NCBI GenBank assembly: GCA_003254885.1
Contig: QANT01004997.1
Location: forward strand, 6,921 to 70,920
From: Purshia tridentata
Taxonomy: Eukaryota > Streptophyta > Magnoliopsida > Rosales > Rosaceae
Length of the DNA stretch: 64,000 nucleotides
Direction: 5' to 3'
In this document: positions 25,601 through 37,080 of the stretch, in pieces
Layout: every line of letters begins with the position of its first letter
Position numbering within the stretch: position 1 is the first letter of the stretch
The notes under the pieces: model-generated
Told to the model about the DNA's origin: nothing
What the model saw: only the letters and a program-made list of their open reading frames with translations
Databases searched by the model: none
Program-made: the position numbers and the translations under genes

Positions 25601-28600
25601 ATCAATATCACACCCGTGTTTAAAGTCTTAACATATTATATATACATACATTAGCTTCTAAGATACATTACACTACACTAAATTAATTATCAATTGGTGC
25701 AGCCAAAAGCTTGGCTTTTGAAACCATCGGCGCATGATAGCGACTGCCAACTACCCATATTGTATATTAGTCTTATTAGATACTTGGTTTGACGGTAACC
25801 TCAATGTGCTGGGAAATCACAGTACAAAATTACCCATTTTTCTGGTCTTGTCTTGGCTTTGATTGCCATTGACAAAATACACAAACAACAAGATTTTAAC
25901 TCTAATTTATCCACAACTTTGTCTTCTATGAACAATTAATGGGCCCACATCGAATTTTCCTTCTAAAATAATATAGATCTCAATGGAATGATGAACTTAT
26001 ATTAATATTTTAATAAATTATGAGTTACAACCTAGCCCAAATCCGCACAATTTATTCACACTGCTAAAGGCCAAAAACATCAAGATATGGCAGACCAACA
26101 TTTTTATTTACCTTTATTACATAAGTGAATTGGGGTTAAATTTCAATGAAAAAATCTTTTTCAATCTTTGACTTCAATCAGTTATTATAAAAGAGACGTG
26201 CATAGTTATAATATACATCAATATTTGACGATTATTCACATACATATATGAAATAATAATTATTTACATGCACATATACGAACTGTAATTAAAATTAAAA
26301 TTAAAATGTGTCATTAGAGTAAATAGACTAGACTTTGTGAGAGGAGAAAGATTTAAGTAAGACAATAACATGACACATGAATGGTTAAATAAATAATGTT
26401 AGATTCACCTCACCTGCCTACTAATAATGAATGCTACCTGGAGTTTTTTATGCCTAAAATGGATATTCTTGGTGGATACTCTGGCAATGTGATGATGAGG
26501 AAATCAAGACCATGAGCTCCAAATCGAATTCTGCATTTCCAAAAGCACAACATGATCAAGCAGATTGAAGTTTAGAGGCCACAATACACGTGGCAAACAT
26601 GCAAGCGGAAGAGGACACTCCTTATGTGATGCGGCACATAGCCTATGACTCATGACCCAGAAAATGACACTTGTAGTTCAAATTACAACTTATAAAATTA
26701 TTCTGCTCTCTTTAGGTTTGTCTGCAACATAGATTGCTTGCTACTTCAATTTGTCTTCCTAAAAGTATTTATAATATATGTTTTCAAGATTGTGATGACT
26801 CTCTCAGTCTAATTCGTATTAGGCTATTAGCATATGCATAGTCAAAAACCCAAATTGCCTTTTTTGGAAATTCAATGCAATATTTGAACTTCAAGGGCTG
26901 TATTTAATATGATCATTTTCAATACATTAATTTCTAGCACAAATGGAGAAAAAACCATACTTTGAGAGAGAAAATGTGAACCTGTCTTATGGTAAAGTGT
27001 CAAAATATTGAAATATTGTAAAATATAATTTCCATATTTATCGAGTAAACGCCAAAAAAAATGTCCAAAAGCAAGCTGAATTTCCAGCCTCGAAAAAGTT
27101 GGTGGATGTTTTAATAAACGAAAACAAAAGAATTAAGATCGGCATTATTGGTGTCATTATTCATCTTTTATGAATATTTCGAACCGCACTCAATAAATAA
27201 CATCATGAGCAGTAATTATCTGTGTGTCGAAATCAACAGCAATGTTTCCCCATGGATACAAACAAAGCCATACACATCATGATTTTGACCAGCTCTTTCC
27301 CTATTCAATATTCCTCACAACCTCATCACAGCTTCATCCTCATCACAGCTTGATCATCAACATTTAATCAAAAATTAATCGGGTGGTGAAAGCAAAAACT
27401 TTGAGTAGCTAGCATATACAGTATTAAATGTAACACCCTATACACATGAAGGTCAACAGCATAGCTCATATTGCGTATTCGAAGGGTTAAATCAAAGACT
27501 AAACATAAAGTTGAAAGCAATAATAGCAGCACAATCCAATGGTTTCTTTGTCAGAGATATAATTTCTACCCCTTATTTTCATCCATGTATGTAATGTAAT
27601 CAATCAAGTACCATTATTTTCTTTGTCAGAGATATTTATTTTCCCTTCATTTCCAATTCATGTCCCCCAATTTCAAAGATGTGTAGTAGAATGGGAGTTC
27701 ATTCACTCCTTCAGCTATCCATCCCTTTCATTTTCTAGACCTTGCAAAAGATGTGAAACCCGCAATGTTTACTAAATTAGAAATTTAATGTATAATTTTG
27801 GTAGCACCTCTCATAAAATGCTTAAAATAACCTCATCTAAATTGACTAATTCAGCATGGTGTCATCATAATAGTTTTTAAGTTGTTCTATGGAGGATATT
27901 GTTGAAAGTAAACATAAAGTATTCAATTCGGACCTCCCCTAAATGAAAATCAAATTATTCTCAAATGTTAAATAAACATGAATGTGAATGTGTTGATTCT
28001 GAAATCCTAGTAAACATGCCTGAGTGTTGAACCCAACTACCCCCAACACAGGACTTGTCACCCAAATTCCACAGCTCACCCCAATTTTCCTAGCAAACCT
28101 GTAAATACGACATCAACTCCAGGGGCTGCAATTAATTGATGAGTCTTATCTTCATTGTGCTCTTATGATAGGAGTAGTTGGGGAAAAAGACCAAGAGAAA
28201 AAACAAAACCAGAACAGACAAGAGGCTGAGATTTACTTAATTGCTGACCCCAAACAAATCCAACCAGATTAATGAAGAAACATAGCACCGTACACAATGA
28301 AATTGATAAAAATACACCATTACATTAATAATTGCATTAGGATGAAGAGCATACAGAGGCTGATAAAGTTTTTACAACGATAAGAAATCAGTAAGTGGAA
28401 TAATAATACCAGTGATGATAAACGCGATAATAATTAACAGAAGAAAAGGGAAGGATCCAGTGTCTGCTTAAACTATACAAAAGCATTTCTTTTCCTTATC
28501 AAACTAAAATTATCTACTCCTTAATTATATCCGAAAAACCCCAAAAAAGAGATTCTACTCTTCACCCATAACCATACCACCTTGGCTGCAAAAGTATTTA

Positions 28601-28844
28601 CACATTTTAACTTTGAAATCTTCATCATGACTTTGCTTCCAAAATCAAATTCCCAGATAGATATATTCAAGCTCTCCCTCTCTGATTCAGACACTATTCA
28701 CAATGAGAGAGAGAGAGCGCAAAATAAGATAATTAGAGGCCACCAAATTAACCCAAAATAGAATCATAAGACGGATAAAGCAAGAATTTATCAGATAGGT
28801 TATCCTCTTCACAGCCCACATGACATCAGTCACTTGGCTCACTC
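22622..28844. other. Gene-free intergenic region
   Basis: 6.2 kb of AT-rich DNA between RanBPM and the RR-TZF gene, which diverge from it on one side and converge on it on the other. It contains the RanBPM promoter at the left, the GGATCGGAT-type repeat (22930-23610), scattered short duplications, for example CTCATCACAGCTTCATC near 27320-27355, and the 3' UTR of the zinc-finger gene at the right, with a GA microsatellite near 28703. I recognised no protein, tRNA or microRNA precursor. Confidence 0.5.
22930..23610. repeat. Degenerate GGATCGGAT / ATATCCATATTC repeat
   Basis: Two arms rich in the same oligomers on both strands (TTATCCATATTCACTCCACA, ATCAGATCGGATCGAATCAG at the left; ATATCCATATTCAATCCACA, TTACGGATTGGATCGATATC at the right) flank an AT-rich centre without coding capacity. 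It looks like a decayed interspersed element; its class is not known to me. Confidence 0.55.
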
Positions 28845-30020
28845 TCATTTCACCAGCTCCGAGATCCAACCAACATCTGGACCACCAGCACCCGGGTCGA
28901 CCCGACCAAGAGAATTCTCCTTGCTCAATCTCTCAAACATCTTAGCCCTCAAATCCCTTCCAGACTCGACCCTCTCCATGGGAGTCTCTTCCTCACAACC
29001 CTCTTCACAAAAATCCAGATACCCAATTCCAGAACGGGTCGGGACCCGAGTCGGAGTCGAAGGCAGGCTGCAGAAACCGGGTCGGAGCATGGACCCGCGT
29101 GGAGATAAGAACCCGGGAGATCCCACTTGAACATTCCATGAAGAGGGCAGAGAATTAACCTTACCAAGCTGCAAATTCCTCAGTGACGCCACCACTTCGT
29201 TGATCGAGCTCGATCCCACAGACCGACTCAGCGACCGAGTCATCGGCGACACCGGCGGAGACTCCTCTGGCGAAACCGACAGCGGAGACGACATAAACGG
29301 CAGAGTTTTCCCGCATGAAGCAGCAGCGTCAATCGCCTGCCTGAGAGGCGACCCGTCGTACGACTCAGCGGCCGAGTTGACCGAGTTGGATCCTCTGGGG
29401 CTCTGCTGGGGCAAAACCCTAAGCTGCTCTGGCGTGTGAGCAAAGAAACAAACCCTACGCTTACAGCTCGTGCCGTCCTTGCATGGCTGGGTCCGGTACC
29501 GGGCCGGGTGCAGCCAGCACTCGAAAACACCATGCGCGAACTCGCACGCGTCCCCCTTCTTGCAATGGCCCTTTCGGAAATCGGGGCAGGCCGTACCCGA
29601 ATAGTGGTACTTTCTCGGGTCGCGGCGTCGGGCCTTCTCTCCCGGGTGGGCGTATGGACACTCGGTCCAGTCATGCGACCTCCCGCGCGCGCAGCGTCTC
29701 ACCTTGAACTCGAACATTCTGAAATGGTCGCAGGAGTAGGCGTCGACCGGAGCATCCGATTCGCGAACCGAAATGTCGGAGTCGGAGTCCGGGTCGGTTT
29801 CGTTGGAGGGCAGGTAGCGTTGGAGCGACGTTAGCGCTTCGTGGAGGTAATAGGGGTTGTTGTAGTCGGCGCTGTTAGCATTGCCGTCAGAGTTAACGGA
29901 GACCCCGCTTAAAGGGAACGGACTCAGCGGAGAGTACATCTCAGCCGTTGGATCATCGAGTTGGAGCCACGGAGGGACGTGGACGGTAGGATTTGGACGA
30001 TGCGGTTCTCCGAGCATCAT
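28845..30020 (-). CDS. RR-TZF CCCH zinc-finger protein (AtTZF1/2/3 type), intronless
   Basis: A single uninterrupted reading frame of 391 residues. The plant-specific arginine-rich region (C97, C110, H116, C121, H125) precedes two CCCH fingers: C145-x7-C153-x5-C159-x3-H163 and C180-x5-C186-x4-C191-x3-H195, separated by [16 protein letters not shown]. This RR-TZF order is diagnostic of the family whose members bind AU-rich mRNA, shuttle between nucleus and cytoplasmic granules and affect ABA, GA and stress responses. A Leu-rich SLRNLQL at about residue 285 could act as a nuclear export signal. The rest is Ser/Pro-rich and probably disordered. Base composition is more GC-rich than its neighbours, as usual for intronless genes of this family. 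The paralogue (TZF1, 2 or 3) cannot be decided. Confidence 0.95.
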   Translation of the reverse strand: MMLGEPHRPNPTVHVPPWLQLDDPTAEMYSPLSPFPLSGVSVNSDGNANSADYNNPYYLHEALTSLQRYLPSNETDPDSDSDISVRESDAPVDAYSCDHFRMFEFKVRRCARGRSHDWTECPYAHPGEKARRRDPRKYHYSGTACPDFRKGHCKKGDACEFAHGVFECWLHPARYRTQPCKDGTSCKRRVCFFAHTPEQLRVLPQQSPRGSNSVNSAAESYDGSPLRQAIDAAASCGKTLPFMSSPLSVSPEESPPVSPMTRSLSRSVGSSSINEVVASLRNLQLGKVNSLPSSWNVQVGSPGFLSPRGSMLRPGFCSLPSTPTRVPTRSGIGYLDFCEEGCEEETPMERVESGRDLRAKMFERLSKENSLGRVDPGAGGPDVGWISELVK

Positions 30021-30088
30021 TTTTGTTTTTTTTTTGGGGTGGTTTTTGTGTTGGATGGCGGTGTTTAGGGGAACATATGTGTGGAGTG

Positions 30089-30102
30089 GGTTGTATATAA
30101 AC
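30089..30102 (-). promoter_or_regulatory. TATA box of the RR-TZF gene
   Basis: On the minus strand the sequence reads GTTTATATACAAC, a good plant TATA box 70-80 bp upstream of the ATG at 30020. It predicts transcription start near 30060 and a 5' UTR of about 40 nt. Confidence 0.65.
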
Positions 30103-30125
30103 TGCTTCAGGACTCAGGAGTGGGG

Positions 30126-30178
30126 ATTTAACCGTGGTTAGGTTATGTTATTCTGTGGGTTAACCGTGGTTGGGTTAA
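30126..30178. promoter_or_regulatory. Direct repeat TTAACCGTGGTT, possible MYB sites
   Basis: TTTAACCGTGGTTAGGTTA at 30127 and GTTAACCGTGGTTGGGTTA at 30159 are two near-identical 18-bp copies 32 bp apart, just upstream of the TATA box. Each contains TAACCG, whose complement CGGTTA fits the plant MYB consensus CNGTTR. Function is inferred from position. Confidence 0.5.
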
Positions 30179-31178
30179 AATTTCTAGGAGCTCTATTATC
30201 AATTTATGACTGCGGTTATAATAAAAAAACGTACGGGAAGGTTTTGGGTCACGGGGCTGTGAGATTTAATATATACAGCTTCAAATATTTTCTGCACGTG
30301 TTATCAGTAGAGGTTGGGGTTAATCTGCGTTGATCTCGGGGGCAACGTGGGTTCTTCTGATTTGTTGGTGAGCTAAATGCGATGAATGTCATACTGTTCA
30401 ATTTTTACCACACCCTTAGCCTTCCTTCCGAAGTCGGCATGACTCAAGGGTGTGATTCGTACATAGAATTTTTTGTAAAAAGAAAAGAAAAGAAAATCTT
30501 TTGGGCTGCTCGGTGTGTTTAAAGAGCAACAAAAAGATAAATGAAATCCCAAAATAAAAAGAAATAAAAACAGAAAACTGCAAATAAATATACAAGAAAC
30601 GGGAAGATTCTAGATAATTTTTTTTTTTTTAAGCGTGCAATACAATTGAGTACCTTGCGGCAAAAGCGGTAATAGATATGGAATGTTCGAATATGGCATA
30701 ATATGGAATTTGATGCATTTTATGTACCAATGATGGAAGACCAAAATGCAGTTGATGTGCATAAAACCTTACTCCCACAAACCTTAGAAGTTGATTTTTA
30801 ATCTCTTACATAGTAGGGAGGGAGGAAAGTAAAGCAGTGATGCACCAAAGGAGAGGGGGGGAGAAAAAAATTCAATAATCATGCGAAATATTGGTATTGT
30901 TTAGAAATTTTATATTTCTGAAAAATAAAATACAAATTTGTTTTATTTTTAAATAATATAACACTTGTTTATATTAAAATTTAATATTTGAAATATATAT
31001 GGTAGAGGTTGAAGAATAATTGACTTTGATATAATACAATTTACATTACAAAATTTATAAAAATTTGTAATTTAATTTCGTATAAGTCAATACATTTTGA
31101 ATACTATATAATTTTTATTGACTTTTTAAAAGTTAAAATTCATGATTAAATATTGCTCTACTTTTATAAACTCTTTAA
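30179..31178. other. Upstream flank of the RR-TZF gene
   Basis: AT-rich non-coding DNA with purine runs (AAAAGAAAAGAAAAG near 30480, GAGGGAGGAAAG near 30830). It holds the distal promoter. No ORF with support was seen. Confidence 0.45.
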
Positions 31179-31974
31179 GGACCCATTTGTATAGGAGCTA
31201 ATTTAGATTTGGATATAGATTTGAGCTCTCCAAATCTAAATCCACCTATTTTGAATAATTTAAAAGAGGATATTTGGATTTGACCAAAATCCAAGATGAA
31301 TTTGAGAGTGCTAAATCTATGAATTTCAAATACCTTCTCCAACTAAGTATTTGAAATCTCACCATCCCACCCTTTCTCTCTCTCCCTCACCTCCGGTGAC
31401 TTTCTGGCGATTTTTCTGGCTATCGTCGGTGACTTTCCGACCACCTCCGACAACTTTCCGGTGACTTTTCCAACCACTCTCCAGAGAATTTTCCAGCAAC
31501 CCTCCAACGACTTTTTTTATTTTTGGTCATATATTTTAATTCTTAAATTGTCAAAAAAATTAAGGGTTCTTTCTTTATAAGTCCATTTAGACAATTACAC
31601 TGTTTGTAAAACCCAAATACGGAAGTTAATTACTTAGTCGGCCAACTTTTTAAAAATCTATTGGGAATCAAAATAAAAACCTTCCAAACTTGCCATTATT
31701 ACAACCATGCCACTGATTTGTTTCAATCTTTAACTGCACACCTTTCACCACTCAGTTTTATCTCTGACTTTTTCATTTTTTTATATTTGTTTATTTTGCT
31801 TTTCATTATATGCTAACTTTCTAATCATTTCAATTTACTATTGCAATTATTTCAACTTTACTCATAAATAATTTACTCACTGATTTGCTTTTTATATTTT
31901 ATTTTGATTATTGATATCAGAATAAAATGTAAATATAGAGTTGAAGTGAGAATATGCTACTACATGGCTGCTTA

Positions 31975-32425
31975 TTACTGACAACCATATCTGCACTTAT
32001 ATATTGTTACTACAATTATGACCCCACTTACATATATTGTTATTGACAAATAGTAACAACTATAGTCGCATTTACATATTGTTACTAACAAACAGTAACA
32101 ATTATAGCCCACTTATATATTGTTACTGCTTGTTAGTAACAATTATAACCCTACTTACATATTATTACTGACAAACAGTAACAATTATAACCCTATTTAT
32201 ATATTGATACTGACATGCAGTAACAACCATAACCCCACTTACATATTGTTACTGACAAAGAGTAACAATCATAGTCCACTTGTATATTGTCATTACTTGT
32301 CAATGACAATCGTAGCCGCACTTATATATTGAAAATGACAAATAGTAACAACCATAAACCCACTTACATATTGTTACTAACAAATATTATTAATGACAAT
32401 TACAGTTTGTTAGTAACAATCATAA
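31975..32425. repeat. Hairpin-forming minisatellite, about 42-bp period, about 10 units
   Basis: Units follow the pattern CCCACTTACATATTGTTACT, GACAAAC, AGTAACAATTATAA. Each unit contains an inverted repeat TTGTTACT...AGTAACAA around a 5-8 base loop. Units vary by 10-25% but compensating changes occur, for example TTGTCATTACTTGTCAATGACAA with both arms changed. Because 42 is divisible by 3, a frame stays open across it and encodes a 14-residue repeat, which is not evidence of a gene. Confidence 0.85.
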
Positions 32426-32742
32426 CCCCACATACATTTTTCCATTTTAAATAAAGAATTGATAGCAAACCTTAAAACCTTGATTAATAAATTTAAGAAC
32501 AAAGACATTCAAATATTAAATAAAAAAGGAAAAAAAAAACAAAAGGAGACTGGCAGGGTAAATTTAATATTGAAGTACTGATAGACTACTCCTTTTCAAC
32601 CTTTTTAATTAATTACCACTTGAGCCAAGGTCTAGACTTAATGATACTTCAATTAATGATGCATATATGAGCAAGACTGCGCATACATTTATATGGTTCT
32701 TGTATTAGTATAGTAGTACTGCCCCTATATTATGTGTGGTCA

Positions 32743-32979
32743 GACCAAGCCAAAAGATACATGCCATAGTTAGAAACATTAGCAAGAAAACACAGTAACA
32801 CAGGTGCCCAAGATACAAGCATTACCGAAATACTGAGCAACATTAGCAACCTGCTTACAANGACCAAGCCAAAAGATACATGTCATAGGAAGAAACATTA
32901 GCAAGAAAACACAGTAACACAGGTGCCCAAGATACAAGCATTACCGAAATACTGAGCAACATTAGCAACCTGCTTACAA
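32743..32979. repeat. 118-bp direct duplication separated by one N
   Basis: Two copies beginning GACCAAGCCAAAAGATACATG and ending CCTGCTTACAA lie at 32743-32860 and 32862-32979, with exactly one N between. They differ at only a few bases (CATGCCATAGTTAG against CATGTCATAGGAAG). An unmerged contig overlap between two haplotypes is as likely as a real duplication. Confidence 0.85.
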
Positions 32980-33165
32980 ACGGAGCAATGATGACATCGT
33001 GGTGGCTTGCCATTTTGGCAACGACTACAAAAGCCTACTTCTAAAGTTTTTGTGGAAGTGAAAACCTAAGGTGCTATATTTTGTGACAAAGAGAGAACTA
33101 CCAACCTCCAAAATTTCCTCCTCTATTAGAGGTTTCTAATTTTCCAGAACAGAACCAGGGTCTTT
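32976..33165 (-). pseudogene. Decayed DHHC-type protein S-acyltransferase fragment
   Basis: On the minus strand, 33055-32976 encodes GFCSRCQNGKPPRCHHCSVC, the cysteine-rich segment directly before the DHHC motif of plant protein S-acyltransferases, and ends at a donor-like T/GTAAGC. Upstream, 33165-33120 encodes KDPGSVLEN-stop-KPLIEEE, where functional members have a DPGxVPxxW-RP turn; the Trp codon is now TAG. No exon with the catalytic DHHC or the following membrane segments is present on the downstream side. Sequence up to about 33960 has weak resemblance to the N-terminal membrane region. Non-functional as it stands. Confidence 0.8.
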
Positions 33166-34035
33166 AAATACTACCATAAAATAGCTTCACAATAACATTA
33201 TAAGTTGCAAAATAAATGCAGGCTGTTAAAAAATGGCCAGAATCAAGTGTTAGTTCTCTTCCAAATGAATCATATTCCATCCTAGTTACAAATTAAATAT
33301 ACCCACAAATACAATAGAAATGCAATTAAATGAAGAACTAGACATACCCAAGAAGCACCAAAATTCATATAAGATTTACATAAATGCTAGTTTACCCAAG
33401 AAACACAATAAGCTAAACAATATATTCCTAAACAAAAGTAACGTACTAGATAGCATAAGTTCATAAAATATATCACCACAATTCACGAAAATGCAAAAAT
33501 AATCATAAACCCAAAATAAATACAAAAACAAAGCTAAACCAAGATAAATTAACTTAACATTCACCAAAACTTGAAATAAACAAAACCATCGGTGCAAGGC
33601 CAGAAATTGGAACATGTCAATTAGCCCAACCTCGTACCTTTCCAGCATAAATCGTACTGGGATGAGTGGATCGGAAATCTAACCCAGTGAAGAATTGCCA
33701 AAGTAGAGGGGCAGAGCGCCCTCCCCAATTCGAAGTTTTTTTACTGGAAGTTTCAAGGCTAACTTCAGTGGTTGGTGCTGACCGTATTGGTAGGTTTCAT
33801 AAGTAGAGCAGGAAAAAAAATCATTAAGAGATCCCAACCAACCCAAATTCTGCCCAACAATGCATCGTCATAATTATCAGAAACCTCGCAATGCCCAGAC
33901 CTCTAAAACCTAAGACTGCTTTTCCCTTTTCCTTATGATAGCCATAGATCAGGCAGTTTGCTTTGCTGGTTTAGAGCAAGAGATGGGAAAACAGCGAACA
34001 AAGAGGGATAAAATGAGGTGAAGGGCACAATAGCC

Positions 34036-34185
34036 ATTTTGATAAATAATTAAACTAACAGGGAATAGAAGTGGACTGGTTAGAATACAAACAGGGCCGG
34101 AAATAAATAACTAATAAATAATTAAACTAACAGGGAATAGAAGTGGACCGGTTAGAATACAAACAGGGCCGGAAATAAATAACTT
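34036..34185. repeat. 67-bp tandem duplication
   Basis: AATAATTAAACTAACAGGGA to GGGCCGGAAATAAATAACT occurs twice head to tail with one substitution (GGACTGG/GGACCGG). Very recent, or an assembly effect. Confidence 0.85.
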
Positions 34186-34634
34186 GGATCTGTTGGAAAA
34201 CCCAATAAAAAAGTGAACTTTAAAAGGAATAAAAAGCTTAAAATGGAGTTTTTGGTAATTATCTGAAAAATTAAAATTAAAATTAAAATTGAAGTATTTT
34301 ATGAAATTCTCACCTTTAAATTTTCAATAATATTATTCTTACCATATTTTTATACCATGTTTGTTGTATCATCTTGCGTGTCATTATTGTACTGGCAGGG
34401 TATTTCCTTATTTTTAGGGTTTTTATTTTTATTTTTTTAGTGTCTACTATATGAATGCCATGTAAATTTTCACATAAAATGGTATAAAAATGTGGTAAGT
34501 GTAGCATTATTGTTAAATTTTGTATCTAAATAATAGAATTTCAAATTTAGGGATTTCAATTACATGGGTTTCAAATGCATAAATTTGAAATTCAAATTCA
34601 AATTCAAATTCAAATTCAAGAATCCAAATGAGCC

Positions 34635-35999
34635 TTAAAAGTTTTGAGTGAATACTATTATTACCAGATATTTATAAACTCTTTAAAAAATTTTATTAAA
34701 TACCACTAGATTTCTTAATTTCACAAAAATTATTTACAATTCAAATTAAATACACCCTTATAAACCCATCATTTGAAACTGTATGATATGTGAATATTTT
34801 CCAAAATGTAATCTTCAACATCGTATAAGACCAACAAAAGATCGACAGGTATATTGTGCATACATGTATATATAATTTGTATAATTCTGGGATCAAAGTA
34901 TATTTTGTTGTATTTAAGTCAACTGGTGGTGAAGTTAACATCAATGTCTGATCCGGGCCAAAAAAAAAAAAAAATCCAATGTCTGAAAAATAGTTAAAAA
35001 GTGATGCTCCTCGATCTAGGTCGATCTAGGTTATACCCACTGCACGAATCATTGGACACAAGCAGATCCCATCATTTGGTTTGTAGTAGTAGTCAATAGA
35101 TGAGGCGGATCAAATGCATAAATCAGGCTTCATATTATCAACTTCAGAAAAAGTAGTGTAATTTTTTGTTAATTACAAAATGAAAAAAAAATAGAAAGAG
35201 CAAAAGAAAAGAACAAATGATTATATGGGAAGAGGAAAACTCTTCCGGTTCTCTTGTTTTTTGTTATTATTTTTTTAATTAAAAGAGTGAGAATGAACTT
35301 AGATATATTATGAATAATTTTACAATTATTTTAACCGAGCAATGTAATATGTGGATTTACATTTTTAATTCTTAAATCTTAATAAATTCACATACTTTTA
35401 CATCATACTATAATATAAGTTTATTTGTAGAACATATAACATTTGTATCTAGACAAATTCTCTTTTTAGAACTTCCTCTTCGACTGATAAATTTCTTCAT
35501 GTCATCCGCATTAACATTGAAAAGTTCCAAATCCATTGTCCTATTCATGAACCTCCAGTTAGAGGCAACCATATGGTAGATGATCCAAGCCCCTGAAAAT
35601 GATATACCCTTAAAAACAGGGCCACAGGCTGATGATTCTCGACCAATTTTGTCTTAACCCCACAATCCTATTATGTTGTATTTGGTTTTTGATTGTGTGT
35701 TTTAACCAATAAAATTTGTGTTCCCCCATTGCTATCCAACCAACATGGGCCACACATCCATAGATTATAGATATTGAAGTGGAGCAGCATGTGTGCGGTT
35801 GAGTTTTATGTTTATCCACTTGAGGAAAGACACGGATCGCACGATTAGATTACTAATTAATATTTAATACTCCTTTTGGCATATTAACTAAAGTTCAGCA
35901 TCCCTCGTTGGGCCTCACTTTTTATGCATATTTTGACCAAACAGGGTTACCCTACTTAGTTAAGAACTTAAGACTTCCTTCCCCAAAAGAAACATATTA
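34635..35999. other. AT-rich spacer
   Basis: No gene recognised. TTTATAAACTCTTTAA at 34670 repeats the sequence found just outside the left end of the 31-kb element (31164). Confidence 0.45.
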
Positions 36000-36840
36000 T
36001 AAAGGTTATTTAAAAGTAACTACTAACAAAATTTTCTTAAGCCCTCACCCNGTCTAAGTACTCTCTCAAAATCTTCTAAAATTTATAATACTTTTTTTAC
36101 CCTTCTGACGCACTCTGACGTGCATTGACGCAAATTGAAACGTGGGCTGACACGGACTGACATGCGTCCAAAAATACAGTTACACTGTATTTCAAAAATA
36201 CAGTTACACTAAAAGGTTATTTAAAAGTAACTACTAACAAAATTTTCTTAAGCCCTCACCCGTCTAAGTACTCTCTCAAAATCTCCTAAAATTTATAATA
36301 CTTTTTTTACCCTTCTGACGCACTCTGACGTGCACTGACGCAAATTGAAACGTGGGCTGACACGGACTGACATGCGTCCAAAAATACAGTTACACTGAAC
36401 AAACAGTTACACTGTATTTCAAAAATACAGTTACACTAAAATTGAAACTGAATTTTAGAAATACAATTACATTAAAAAATAACCATAAATAATTATACTA
36501 TTAATTTTTTAAAAAGAAAAAAAACTTGCAAGTCCATAAAAAAATAAAAAACCAGTTATATACACCTTGAGTAAAAAAAAGTTACACATCACTAAAAACA
36601 GTTACACTTTCATTAAACGAACAGTTACACTTTCACTAAATAAACAGTTACACCTTTACCGAAATACAGTTACACTGGACGCGCGTCAGAATATATTAGA
36701 GAGCGCGTTAGAGCGTGTCAGAACGCTTCAGAATGCGTCAGAAGGATAAAAAAAGATATTATAATTTTTAGGAGGTTTTGAGAGTTTCTAGAAGGTTTAG
36801 ACAAATTTTTTATGTGGTTAGGGGGTTTAAAGTTACGGAC
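36000..36840. mobile_element. Fold-back element with duplicated left arm and CAGTTACACT interior
   Basis: The left arm (AAGCCCTCACCCGTCTAAGT, then CTCTCTCAAAATCTYCTAAA, ATTTATAATAC, CCTTCTGACGCACTCTGACG) is present twice, 36000-36211 and 36212-36420. The complement of 36720-36835 gives the same order: AAACCCCCTAACCAC, CTAAACCTTC, CTCTCAAAACCTCCTAAA, ATTATAATATC, CCTTCTGACGCATTCTGA. The centre holds about ten copies of CAGTTACACT. No coding sequence. Long inverted arms with a repetitive centre fit a fold-back or MULE-like non-autonomous element. Confidence 0.7.
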
Positions 36841-37080
36841 TAAAATAAAAAAATGAATAAAAAATAGTATTTCTGAAATTAAAAAAATATAAATAAATTT
36901 TTTTAAATTTAAAAACAAATAAAAATTATATAATTGAAATTCTAAAAAAGAAAAGTCAACTTTAAATAGTTATAAGTTGACTAGAAGGTTTTAAAAAATT
37001 TTAAAGTGTATAATTGAGAGTTTTGAGAGAATTTATTTTTGGGTGGAGGTTATTAGAGAATCAATCTCTAACTAGAGGAT

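Larger units (their letters stand above)
31179..34634. mobile_element. Possible 3.46-kb non-autonomous DNA element with TTAA flanks
   Basis: The left end reads GGACCCATTTGTAT and the complement of the right end reads GGCTCATTTGGAT, imperfect inverted repeats. Both are directly followed outward by TTAA, and oligo-AAATTTGGAT/AATTCAAA sequence lies just inside both ends. No transposase was seen. The interior holds the hairpin minisatellite, a 118-bp duplication, a decayed DHHC acyltransferase fragment and a 67-bp tandem duplication. The alternative is two unrelated miniature elements flanking ordinary sequence. Confidence 0.4.

Noticed and set aside
28834-29834. Several long ORFs antisense to or in other frames of the RR-TZF gene
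   Set aside because: They are shadows of a GC-rich intronless gene whose own frame carries all the zinc-finger residues.
32120-32332. ORF coding a 14-residue repeat protein
   Set aside because: The frame is open only because the DNA period is a multiple of three; no start context, signal or homology.
31975-32425. CRISPR-like regular array
   Set aside because: Units are contiguous imperfect copies without unique spacers, in a plant nuclear context; it is a minisatellite of hairpins.
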